Below, piece after piece: positions 10,096-18,829 of a stretch of DNA of 18,829 nucleotides (position 1 is the first letter of the stretch; every line of letters begins with the position of its first letter). Below the pieces are notes generated by a model. That model worked only from the letters and a program-made list of their open reading frames with translations, was not told where the DNA came from and did not search any database. Position numbers and translations under genes: made by a program. This DNA comes from Mycogone perniciosa (Eukaryota; Ascomycota; Sordariomycetes; Hypocreales; Hypocreaceae), in contig JAOALB010000320.1 of assembly GCA_025331125.1 (NCBI GenBank), forward strand, positions 1 to 18,829, given 5' to 3'.

Positions 10096-11142
10096 TGTTT
10101 AAAAATCTATTAATATAAATATAATATTAATAGCCTATCAATACGAATATTATAAAGTATTATAAAAAGTTAACAAAATTAATAAAGCAAGTTATTCAAT
10201 GAATATAAAGTTTAATTCATAGGTATAATTATATTAAGATAAATATAAATTAATAAACTATAAAGGATAGTTAACTATAGGCAACTATAATAAATTATTT
10301 TAAAACTTAATTAATTTAATACTTAAATAAAAGATTAAAATATTTAAGCTTTAATAATAAAGGTAAAGCTTTAGGTTAATAAAACAGCTATTAAAGATAA
10401 AAGTATATAATCTTATTATATTTATAGGTCTTTTAGCTAAAATATTTAATTAATAGTTTTGGTATTTATTTAAAAGTTAAAGAAGTAAAGGAATTAAAAT
10501 TTAATAAATCTTTTTAATTATTTAAAACAAATCTATAATAACGTAAATAAAGTAAAAAAGCAGGGTAATAACTATAAAACCTATAATAAAGAATTACCCC
10601 CCTTTTAGTATATTTACCTAAATTTTAATAAATCCTTTTTAAAACTAAGGCCAGCTTATAGCCACATAATATAAAGATTATAATATTAATTAAAAGGTTA
10701 AATAAACAGATTAAATAACGCTTAAATAAATAGCTTACCCTTCTTATAGTTTATAATAAATTTATAAAGGTTTTATAAATATTAAATAACTAATTTAATT
10801 AAAGGATATATTAAAGCTAACATAAAGTAAAAATAAATTAAAGTCTTAAAACTAAAAATAGCTTTAAAGGCAATATTAATATAATAGCAGAAATAGTAAA
10901 ATAATGGGAAGTGTATTTAATATAGTTTATTTAGGTACTAGGTCTAGAAATATAAGATAAAGCTAATATAAAATTAATTTTATTTAAATTTATTAAAACC
11001 TTAGATTACCTAGGTTATAGGGTCACAAGCTTTATCTTTAGTTGGAATACTATAGAAGAGAATAACTGTAAAAAGGATAAAGCATTTATATTATTACTTA
11101 AATAAAGATTTTAAATAGTTATTTAAAGAAAAAAGGGGGTAA
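10096..11142 (+). other. Internal region of element C, no recognised protein
   Basis: I could not recognise gag, reverse transcriptase, RNase H or integrase in either strand. No convincing tRNA primer-binding site follows the 5' LTR (TGTTTAAAAATC). Some blocks look once-coding, for example plus-strand readings around 10,555-10,660 and 11,035-11,100 with few stops, so a degraded gag-like frame is possible but unproven. Confidence 0.5.
11129..11142 (+). other. Polypurine tract of element C
   Basis: AAAAAAGGGGG plus TAA lies directly before the 3' LTR. This has the same G-run, three-base spacer and LTR-start layout as the Gypsy families in this window. Confidence 0.8.
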
Positions 11143-11355
11143 TATTATAGGCTAAAGGCCTAGGTAAAGGAATTTAGCGCCTGCTTAATTTAAGTATAGG
11201 TGTAGATATAACTTATATACTAATTATATAAATAGCTATTATTTAAGGCTAGCTGGCTTTAAGCTTTTCTTTTTTTCTTCTTTTCTCCTTTATTTTTAAA
11301 TAGATAATTTTAGGTTACCTCTTTATATTATATACTATAGGCTAGTCCTTCTATA
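11143..11355 (+). repeat. 3' LTR of element C
   Basis: It is collinear with the 5' LTR over its full length. It begins TATTATAGG (from TGTTATAGG) and ends CTTCTATA. It keeps more C in the pyrimidine-rich stretch (CTTCTTTTCTCC near 11,275-11,290) than the 5' copy does. Confidence 0.82.
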
Positions 11356-11360
11356 TAATT
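11356..11360. repeat. Right target-site duplication of element C
   Basis: TAATT matches 9,878-9,882. Confidence 0.65.
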
Positions 11361-11969
11361 AAAGTTAATATAATTAAAATGAAAAGGATTTCTAAATGTT
11401 TATAAAGGTTATTATAAATATAAATATAATTGAAATAATTAAATAATATATTTATAAAAGTATTTATAAACTTTTAATTTAAAAGGAAATATTATTTATA
11501 ATTAGTTAACTATAAAATATAATTTAAAAATATATTTTACTAAATAATTAATATTATATTTAATAATAAATAAATATATGTAATGAAAAGTATTATTATT
11601 GAAATATATATAAATAATATATAAATAATACATCAGTTTTATATTATATTAAATAAAGTTTTAATATATTTTATTTTTAAATAATTTAGATTTAATTATA
11701 TATTTAACAATAAATATTTATATATAAATTATAATATAAATATATATATAAATTATTAATTTAATTATAAAGGTTATTTATTAAAAGTATAAAATAAAAA
11801 TATTATATAATTTTAAGTTAATAATATAAAAAAAAACTTAAAAAACTTTAAATTTACCTTTAAAGAAAGGTTTTATATTAATTATTAAAGTAAATTAACA
11901 AGGATTCTATTAAATAGATATTTATTTATGATTTTAAAAATTAAAGAAAGTAATAAAGATAATAATTAA
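11361..11969. other. AT-rich spacer, nothing recognisable
   Basis: Very AT-rich DNA between element C and D1. No conserved protein block, polypurine tract or repeat boundary was found. Confidence 0.5.
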
Positions 11970-12128
11970 TATATTATATATAATCGTAAATTAAAGTCAT
12001 ATTTATATTATACTTTCGATAAGGTAAAAGGCTAGAAAAATATAGTTTAAAGCTATAGGATTAAGTTATTATATAAAGATATATATAATATTAATACATT
12101 ATTAAAAAGTAGGTTTAATACTATAATA
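11970..12128 (-). repeat. 3' LTR of copy D1
   Basis: About 159 bp, matching 13,085-13,243. The inner end is fixed by the polypurine tract plus a three-base spacer; the outer end, at about 11,966-11,970, is where similarity begins. Confidence 0.7.
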
Positions 12129-12143
12129 ATACCCCCCTTTTTT
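12129..12143 (-). other. Polypurine tract of copy D1 (complement)
   Basis: ATACCCCCCTTTTTT on the plus strand is AAAAAAGGGGGGTAT on the minus strand, directly before the LTR. It fixes the orientation of D1 as minus. Confidence 0.8.
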
Positions 12144-12269
12144 AAACTTTATTTACCTTTAAATAACTATTTTAAAACTATATATATTTTAAAATTTTCA
12201 TTATATTAATTTTATTATAAGTAACTATTATATTTTAAATTCAATTAATTTATTCCTTTTTTCTATAAT

Positions 12270-13082
12270 TTAAATAAATAGATTTAGTTTATTTAAGCCT
12301 TTTATATAGTATTTTAAAAAGGCTGTATTTTATTTTTTTAAGTTTTTTATAAGTTATAAGTATAATATATAGCTTTTTTAAACTATATAATTATATAGGC
12401 TATCTTTATTATAGCAGTTAAAGATATTACTAATTCTTTACTTTTTTATTACTTTATTTAATTATTATTTGTTTTAAAGCTTTATTTTTATATATACTTT
12501 TTTTATTTTATTAATAGTATTTTATTTTAAGAAATAAATTTATTAATTTATTCTATTAACTATTAATAGTTTAAAATAAATGTTATAAAATATAAAAGAA
12601 ATATAAATATAATTAAAGAGTTTAAATTAATAGGCTGAAAAGTATATATTAAAGATTTCATATAAACTTAGTAATTTATTATTAATTCTTTATTGTATAG
12701 TTTATTTTAAAGTTTTTAATCTTTAACCATAATCCTTTATTACCTATAAATTAATACAAATCCTTTTTAATCTATTAACTGCAGCTTGATATTAAATAGT
12801 TAATTATATTATAAAGGCTTTTAATTAATTTAAAATTAATTAAATATATTTACTTATAGTATTTAATTTATAAAAGCCTTTTTTTTTAAATAATAAATAA
12901 AGTTAATAAATAAAGGTTTAAAGTCTTAACATTTAAATAACAATAGTAATTGTAATTTATAAGAAATAATAAAGTTTCTATTATTTTAAATGTTTAATTA
13001 TTTTTAAAAACCTTTATAAATTATAATTGATTTACTTAATTATTTTAATAAAAATTTATAAATTACTTTAAATATTATTTTT
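12270..13082 (-). pseudogene. pol: 3' end of Gypsy pol in copy D1 (integrase end, chromodomain)
   Basis: It is recognised through its alignment to copy E, where the minus strand reads the integrase C-terminal blocks and a chromodomain-like end. All frames carry many stops. The upstream part of integrase, RNase H and reverse transcriptase are absent because E interrupts the copy at about 13,083. Confidence 0.72.
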
Positions 13083-13084
13083 AT

Positions 13085-13243
13085 TATAGTATATATAATA
13101 GTAGGTTAAAGTAATATCTTTATTATACCTTAAATAAAGCAAAAAGCTATAAGGATATAGTTTAAAGGAGTAGGACTAAGCTATTATATAAAGACGTATA
13201 TAATGCTAATAAGTTATTAAAGGGTAGGTTTAGTGCTATAATA
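13085..13243 (-). repeat. 3' LTR of copy E
   Basis: About 159 bp. On the minus strand it begins TATTATAGCACTAAACC, from a TG terminus after RIP. It matches the D1 LTR and differs from the roughly 510-bp LTR of copies A and B except for the related first bases. Confidence 0.75.
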
Positions 13244-13257
13244 ATACCCCCCCTTTT
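13244..13257 (-). other. Polypurine tract of copy E (complement)
   Basis: ATACCCCCCCTTTT on the plus strand reads AAAAGGGGGGGTAT on the minus strand, next to the LTR. Confidence 0.82.
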
Positions 13258-13379
13258 AAACTTTATTTGCCTTTAAATAACTATTCTAAGACTATATATA
13301 TTGGAATCCTTTTATTATATTAATTTTATTATAAGCAGCTGCTATATTATAGGTTTAGCTAATTGGTTATCTTCCTCTT

Positions 13380-16300
13380 TGTAATATAAATAGGCAGGCT
13401 GGGCTTATTAGGGTTTTTTATATAATATTTTAAAAAGGTAGTATTTTATCCTTTAAAGTCTTTTATAGGTGATTAGTTTAGTATATAATATTTCTAAGCT
13501 ATATAATAATATAGGCTATCTTTATAATAGCATTTAAAGATATTATTAAATTGTTACTTTTCGATTATTTTATTTATTTTATTATCTTTTTTAAAGATTT
13601 ATCCTTGTATATTTTTATTCTTTTATTTATTAATAGCGTTTTATTTTAATAGATATATTTATTAGCCCGCTTTATTAACTGCTAATAGTTTGAAGAGAGA
13701 GTTATAAAATATAAAGAAAATGTAAATATAGTTAAGGAGTTTAAATTAATAGGTTTAAAGGTATATATTAAAGATTTTATATAAGCCTACTTATTTATTA
13801 TCTCTTTTCTTTATTAGGCAGTTCATTTTAACGTATTTAGTATTTAACAATACCTTTTCGCTAACTATAAGTTAATATAAATCCTCTTTTAATATATTAG
13901 CTGCAGCTTTATATTAAATAATTAATTATACTATAAAGGCTTTCAATTAATTTAAGATTTATTAAAAACGCTTAGCTATAGTATTTACTTTATAGAAACT
14001 CCTCTTTTAAGTAATAAATAAATTTAATAGGCAAAGGTTTAAAGGCTTAACCTTTAAGTATAAGTAAAAACTATAATTTATAAAAAATAATAAAGTTTTT
14101 ATTATTTTAAATATTTAATTATTTTAAATAAATTTTATAAATTGTAATTAATTTATTTAATTGTTTTAGTGAAAATTTATAAACTACTTAAAATATTACT
14201 TTACTTTTATATTTAATTATTTAATTTAGCTATTAGTTTTTAAATAATAAATTAAAGAATATTTAAAATAGATTTTAAATTATTAAAATAACTGCTTTTA
14301 AGATTTAAATATCAACTAGGTACTTTAATTTAATATAATTATTTTAAAGCTTTATATAAAGTATAAATATATAAAATAAAAGTATTAATAAATTTCTTAA
14401 TATTAAATATATAAATAGCAATAAAATAATATATTTTTATTAAATAGTATATTACTATAAGGATACTTTTATACATTAAGCTTTATTAATTATAGTTACG
14501 TAGTAATATAATATAGTTTATTAAAATATTACTTTAAACCTAAAATAATACTAATAATAGTTTTAAAATTTTTAAAGGGATATATTTATTTAACTTTATT
14601 TAAAAGTATAAGTTATAACCTTTAATAAAAGTATTAATATTAGTTAATATTTATAGCTATTAATATATATAATTAAAAATGTTTAGCGTTTTTATTTATT
14701 TTAAATATCCTTTTAGCTTAAAAAAATATATTTAATATATAATTTATATCTTTACTTTATTTATTAATAAAAGGAAAAATTATTCTTTGTAATATATTTA
14801 ATTACTGCAGATTTAAAAGTTTTATATAGCTGCCTTTAAATTACTTTAAATACTTTTAGGCTATTACTAAATAGCTAGTTTTAAAGCGCCTATATTATAA
14901 TATTTACTATATTTAATATTTTATAAGCTTTATTAATTATTCTATTAATTAATATTTTTAAATTTAAAATTAAAATATTAATTATTATAGTACAAAGGCT
15001 TTTATTATTTATATTTCTTATAATATTAATATAAATATAAAGGTTAAAGTAGCTTTTTAAAAGTAAAGTCTTTTTTCTTTTTTTAATTAACTATTATTTT
15101 AGTTTAACTTTATTAAGATCTTTTAAAATCTTTTATTTAATATATTAAACTTTACTGCTTTGAATTTAAATTAATAAATAATTTTAAAATTATATTAACA
15201 TAAAAGTTTAAATTTATAGACTCATCTTTAATTTAATACTTTAATACTTATGAAGTATTTTAAGTTTTTATAGTTTATAATAACTTTAAATTTATTTTTT
15301 ATACTTTAAAGCTTAAAGTATTATCTTTTAATAATTTAATAATAGTTAATAGTTTTTTATTATAAATTTTATAATTATATTTAATAGGTAAATACTTTAA
15401 TAAAAAATATACTATTAATTATAAAGTATTATTTTTATTATACTAAAAGATAATATTATTAAATATTTAATTTAAAGTATTTATGTTTAAAACTATTTTT
15501 TATTATAATTAAAAAAGGTAAAGATTAAAGCAGTTATAAATTAAATTTTAACATAATTAAATGCAGTAATATAAAGTTTTATTTAATTTTATAGTATATT
15601 TTTTCTTAAAAGGCTATTTAAGGTTTATAGATATTAAAAAAGTCTTTAATAAACTGCTAATAGAAATTTATAAAGCTTAAGAAATATTAAAGTTCGCGGA
15701 GGTTTAAAAGTCTCTTTTAATTTATAATTGCAGCTATATTTTTAAAGTTTATCTTAATATTATTATTTATAGTAATTAAATTAAAGTATTTTATTTTTAT
15801 TATTTTAAATTTATATTTTTTAATATTAATTTAAAGATTTATATTAATTAATCTATTTATAATTTCCTATATATATTATTAATATTCCTTTTATGTAATT
15901 AAATAAATTAAAATATTATTAAAATAAGCGACATAAGCTTTATTAAATAAATTATATGAAGTATAATTAATATAGTATTAAAAAGAGGCTAAAGTATTAT
16001 AAAGGCTAAAAGGTATAATAAAGGTTTTAAATAGCCTAAATTAAATTATAAAAGCTATCTTTTATTTATATTCTTTTATAATTTTAAATTTATTAAAGGC
16101 AGCTATTATATCTAGTTTAATATAAAATCTAGTATTATATAAAATATTTAATATTTCCTAAATTAATAGTAATAAATAGCAATTTTTTATAATAATATTA
16201 TTAAAGCTTCAATAGTTTTAATAAATATAAATACCTCTTTTAGGTTTTATAGTAAAAAGTAAAGGGGCGATATATTTTACTTTAAATTCTTTAATAAATC

Positions 16301-16560
16301 CTTTAATTAGGTTTTTATTTAGCTATGTTTTTATAATTTCAATTTTACTTAATAATATTAAATAGCTTTTTTAATATAGTAGTTCCTTTTTTAATAAAAG
16401 TTTAATTTTATAATTTTATAATCTTTTAAAAGGAGGTTTATTTATTAATTATAAAAAAAAGCTAATAATCTTATTTTATAGTTAATTAAAAAGTTTCTTT
16501 TAAATATTACTTTTTATTAATTTTAGCTTTACTTTTATAAATTTATTAATATTAAACTTT
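13380..16560 (-). pseudogene. pol: Gypsy pol remnant of copy E (RT, RNase H, integrase, chromodomain)
   Basis: Minus-strand reading shows reverse transcriptase blocks LIKGFIKE and YIAPLLFTIKP around 16,260-16,330, CYLLLLI near 16,160-16,185 (YPLPLI type), and the active-site equivalent YFNNILIY with YFNN at 15,915-15,926. After RT come IINWKETFKPP near 15,700 and the RNase H stretch PIKYNYKIYNKKLL at about 15,340-15,395. Integrase shows TNS-stop-IK at about 14,223-14,240 (TDGQTER type), then FINFH and NYSFYLYLKVKPL near 14,050-14,080. Near 13,770-13,800 there is a KRDNK-stop-VGLYK block, and the chromodomain-like region with KNPNKPSLP lies at about 13,390-13,600. The catalytic Asp pair is Asn-Asn and stops are frequent. 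It is a different family from A and B, with a shorter LTR. Confidence 0.82.
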
Positions 16561-18745
16561 AATATCCCTTAAAAGTATTTTCTACTATACCAGTATACAA
16601 AGAATTTATAGAAAGTTTAAAGGAATCATACTTATAATGCTATAAAGCTGCTTTATCTTTATAATATATTTGTAAAAGTATTTTTATTAAACTTTAATAA
16701 TTAATATACTTTATATTCCTGCTTTCATATATCTTTTATTAAATGTATTTTAATTAATTTTATATATTATATAAATAAATCTTTATAAAACTAAATAAAT
16801 AATATTACAGTAAATATTTAAATATCTATTAAGTTGAATTGCTTATATAGCGCTACTGCTATAGGCTGATTAAATATAAGTATATTTAGTTTAAAGAGTT
16901 ATATTAAATTATATTAATATAAATATTAATAGCTATTAGCTATAAGCGCTATTAAAATTAATATTAAATGTTTATTTAATATTATCTATACTTTAGTTTT
17001 TAGTCTTTTATAGTTATTAAATTAATAAATATAGTAGTAATCTTACTTTAGTATTAATATAAAATAAATATATTAGTCCCTTTCTCTTTATTAAAGTATT
17101 ATCTCCTTTAATATACTTTTAATATAAACTTAAAATTTAACTTTCTTTTTAACTTTCTTTTTTATCTTTTTTAATATTTTATATTACTACTCGCTAATAG
17201 TATAAAGTATTAACTTTAAAGGTTTACTTAAAAAACTAATATTATATAAAATACTTATTAAGCTAAAGATTATTAATATAGTATAAGTTTAAAGGCAATA
17301 ATTTATTAAATAGTATAATAAACTAAAGGTAACTATTAATATAGGCTAGTTAATATTAGGATTATATTGCTATAGTTATAGTATTTTAAAGATAAAAGGG
17401 TTTTAATTTAAAAAATTAATAATAAAAATTATATATAGCTTTTTATATTCTTTTATTTCTATATTTAAGATTATATAGTTAATAAGCTATATTATTACTT
17501 TACTATTAGCTAACATAAAGCTTTTTAGTTTAAGCAATTATATTATTAAAATGTAAGACTTTTAAAGAAAATATTAATTTATAAAGCTTTATACTAAGCA
17601 GCTATTATTACTAAAGGTTAATATAGTTACTAATACATATATAAAGAATAATATAATATAAATAAATAATAATTCACTATTTATAGCATTTAAAATTAAT
17701 AGTCTATTATTAATAATAATCTATTATATTTATAAAGGCATTAAATTTATAGGCTATTCTAATATTTCATTATAGTTTTTAATATAATATTATTAAAAAG
17801 CTACTCTTTTCTTTGCCTTTTTATATCAAAAGTTATATTTTTATAGGCAAGTATATTGCTAAAAATAATTAATTTTTTAATAAAGCTAGTTTTATTAATA
17901 TAGTATAAGAATAGGTTTTTATAGTATAATAGGTTATTTCTTTAAGTTAAAAAATACTAGTACCGCAGGAATTAGAGAGTAGGAATTTATAGTATTAATA
18001 TACCTTTTCCCTGGCTTAAAATATATACTTTATTTTAAAGTGCTATAATACTATTACTTCAATATATTCTATATCCTAGGAAGCTGCTACTATATCCCTA
18101 TAAGGTTTAAAGTCTTATAGTATTAACTTTCTGCTTTTTTATATAGTTATTAACTATATATTAACTGCTATAATAATAGTATAGGTTATAAGGTTATTAG
18201 TATTTTTTATATTGCAAGGCAAAAGATATGATATTTAACTATATAGGATTGCCTATATTTTTTTACTTTAAAGGGTTTAGTTTATTTTAAAGTAAAGTTT
18301 ATTAAAGAGTATAGTTATTATTTAACTTTTTAAATTTACAGTTACTTTATATTTAATATAATAGGCCTACTCTTTAAAGTTATTATAAACCTTTTAATTA
18401 AAAGTTTTTTAAATAAATAAATAATTTTTACTTATAGGCTTATCGCTTTTATTAATAAAGGCAGCAACTATCTCTTTAAATACTTTAAAGTAAAAAGCAT
18501 TAACCTTTTAAATAATAGATTATAAAAGGTTAAAAGTTTTATACTATAAGTCTAGGAATTTAATAAAAGTTTTACTGTTTCCTTATTTTTATATTATATA
18601 ATTCTTTTTTTATTATAATATAATTAAATGCCTTTTATATTAAATTATAAGTATTATTATTTAATTAACTGTTAATATAAATTTTTTTTTTATAAAACGT
18701 ATTAAAGTATTTAATATTAGTTATAATATTATATAATATAGTAGA
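16561..18745 (-). other. Presumed protease/gag region of copy E, unrecognisable
   Basis: About 2.2 kb of RIP-like DNA upstream of E's reverse transcriptase, the right place and size for protease and gag. The minus strand has a few stretches with low stop density (around 16,830-16,960 and 18,380-18,560), but I found no convincing protease active site or CCHC knuckle. Other decayed elements may lie here too. Confidence 0.4.
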
Positions 18746-18780
18746 ATGCTAGTTTGTCGAGGGGGAATCAGCGCTCCAAA

Positions 18781-18792
18781 CACACACACACA
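18781..18792 (+). repeat. (CA)6 microsatellite
   Basis: Six CA units in the unmutated right flank. CA is the very dinucleotide that RIP removes, so its survival marks the edge of the affected block. Confidence 0.9.
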
Positions 18793-18810
18793 CCAACAAC
18801 AACCGGAATA

Positions 18811-18829
18811 GAGCGCGGGAACCGCGCTC
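18811..18829. repeat. Perfect 8-bp inverted repeat with 3-base loop
   Basis: GAGCGCGG, GAA, CCGCGCTC: both arms pair fully and could form a GC-rich hairpin. It ends at the last base of the window, so a longer structure cannot be judged. It could be a hairpin, a terminal repeat or part of a larger repeat. Confidence 0.8.

Larger units (their letters stand above)
9883..11355 (+). mobile_element. Element C: small complete LTR element (TRIM-like)
   Basis: Two 213-bp direct repeats lie exactly 1,260 bases apart with no length difference, enclosing 1,047 bp. A polypurine tract precedes the right repeat, which sets the plus orientation, and TAATT flanks both sides. The termini read T(C/A)...TA, expected from TG...CA after RIP except for one C in the left copy. 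No reverse transcriptase or integrase blocks are seen inside, and the total size of 1,473 bp fits a non-autonomous TRIM-like element mobilised by another element's enzymes. It is RIP-mutated, so the family was multicopy. Confidence 0.8.
11970..13084 (-). mobile_element. Gypsy copy D1, cut by copy E
   Basis: On the minus strand this reads end of integrase, chromodomain-like region, polypurine tract, LTR. It aligns with 13,085-14,203 at an offset of 1,115-1,121 bases. Its pol stops inside integrase at about 13,082, exactly where the LTR of copy E starts, so the rest of D1 is missing from this side. It is more mutated than E, for example GATATATATAATATTAAT against GACGTATATAATGCTAAT. Confidence 0.82.
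73..18745. other. RIP-degraded AT-rich block
   Basis: The block is extremely AT-rich, with TpA very common and CpA/TpG rare; most remaining C lies in CpT, CpC or GpC. Recognisable retroelement proteins carry stops at Trp, Gln and Arg positions, as expected if TGG, CAG/CAA and CGA were changed by C to T on either strand. Both C to T and G to A are present within single codons, as in the GAC-GAC to AAT-AAT change of the reverse transcriptase active site. This matches RIP as known from Pezizomycotina. Such blocks are usually heterochromatic; that part is inference. The organism cannot be named from the sequence. Confidence 0.9.
13085..18745 (-). mobile_element. Gypsy copy E, long minus-strand copy
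   Basis: It runs leftward as unknown 5' region, reverse transcriptase, RNase H, integrase, chromodomain-like end, polypurine tract and 3' LTR. The integrase reading crosses 14,203, where similarity to D1 ends, without a break, so the part matching D1 and the rest of pol belong to one element. The distance from the reverse transcriptase active site to the polypurine tract (about 2.67 kb) is close to that in copy A (about 2.78 kb). No 5' LTR resembling 13,085-13,243 is visible at the right edge, so the copy is probably truncated there; the right limit is uncertain. Confidence 0.8.
18746..18829. other. Unmutated right flank with CA microsatellite
   Basis: Base composition switches abruptly at about 18,745 to GC-richer sequence (GTTTGTCGAGGGGGAATC, GCGCTCC). 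A CA repeat of six units (18,781-18,792) is followed by CACCAACAACAACC-type sequence. Intact CpA and CpG show that this part escaped RIP. No coding claim can be made over so short a stretch. Confidence 0.65.

Noticed and set aside
11361..11969. Many AT palindromes and TA runs as hairpins, MITEs or origins
   Set aside because: In DNA of this composition such palindromes are expected by chance, and none has paired ends with a target duplication.
11966..14203. Simple 1.1-kb tandem duplication
   Set aside because: The right unit continues into upstream pol without a break while the left stops exactly at an LTR end, so nested insertion fits better.
73..18745. AT-rich genome with reassigned TAA/TAG codons (ciliate-like code)
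   Set aside because: The stops fall at Trp, Arg and Gln positions of retroelement proteins, and conserved Asp codons are changed as well, which fits two-strand C to T mutation rather than recoding.
73..18745. Mitochondrial or apicoplast DNA
   Set aside because: There are no organellar rRNA, tRNA or respiratory genes; the recognisable content is nuclear LTR retrotransposons.
1..18829. CRISPR array, tRNA or rRNA genes, bacterial operons
   Set aside because: No regularly spaced repeats, cloverleaf candidates or conserved rRNA stretches were seen, and all recognisable features are eukaryotic retroelements.

Overview
The window looks like one complete AT-rich block from the nuclear genome of a filamentous ascomycete (Pezizomycotina). 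Between about base 73 and base 18,745 almost every CpA and TpG has become TpA, stop codons fill all six frames, and what remains can still be read as decayed LTR retrotransposons. This is the signature of repeat-induced point mutation (RIP): C to T on both strands of repeated DNA. Short normal-complexity sequence survives at both ends (1-72 and about 18,746-18,829), so both edges of the block are visible. I see no intact gene, tRNA, rRNA, CRISPR array or bacterial-type signal.

Left half, plus strand: two copies of one Ty3/Gypsy (chromovirus-type) element. Copy A (73 to about 5,097) begins just upstream of reverse transcriptase and runs through RNase H, integrase and a chromodomain-like end to a polypurine tract and a 3' LTR. 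That LTR is split by a foreign insert of about 1.04 kb (3,722-4,765), part of which (about 4,431-4,765) is hardly mutated. Copy B (somewhere after 5,098 to about 9,504) has the same layout with an unbroken 3' LTR and is more heavily mutated. A therefore looks younger and may have inserted into B.

Middle: element C (9,883-11,355) is a small LTR element with two collinear 213-bp LTRs, a 5-bp target duplication (TAATT), a polypurine tract and about 1.05 kb of internal DNA with no recognisable pol. It resembles a non-autonomous TRIM-like element and is the most complete unit here.

Right half, minus strand: a second Gypsy family. Copy D1 (about 11,970-13,084) keeps only its 3' LTR, polypurine tract and the end of pol. 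It stops inside integrase exactly where the 3' LTR of copy E begins. E (about 13,085 to at least 16,560, probably to about 18,745) has chromodomain, integrase, RNase H and reverse transcriptase in reverse order along the plus strand, then about 2.2 kb of unrecognisable DNA where protease and gag would lie. The simplest reading is that E inserted into an older copy of its own family.

The genes do not act together now: this is a nested graveyard of dead elements, likely heterochromatic. The points of most interest are the layered insertion history, the weakly mutated island inside A's LTR, the possibly undescribed small element C, and a shared polypurine-tract/LTR-start architecture across all three families. 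Protein readings were made by eye, so domain limits are approximate.
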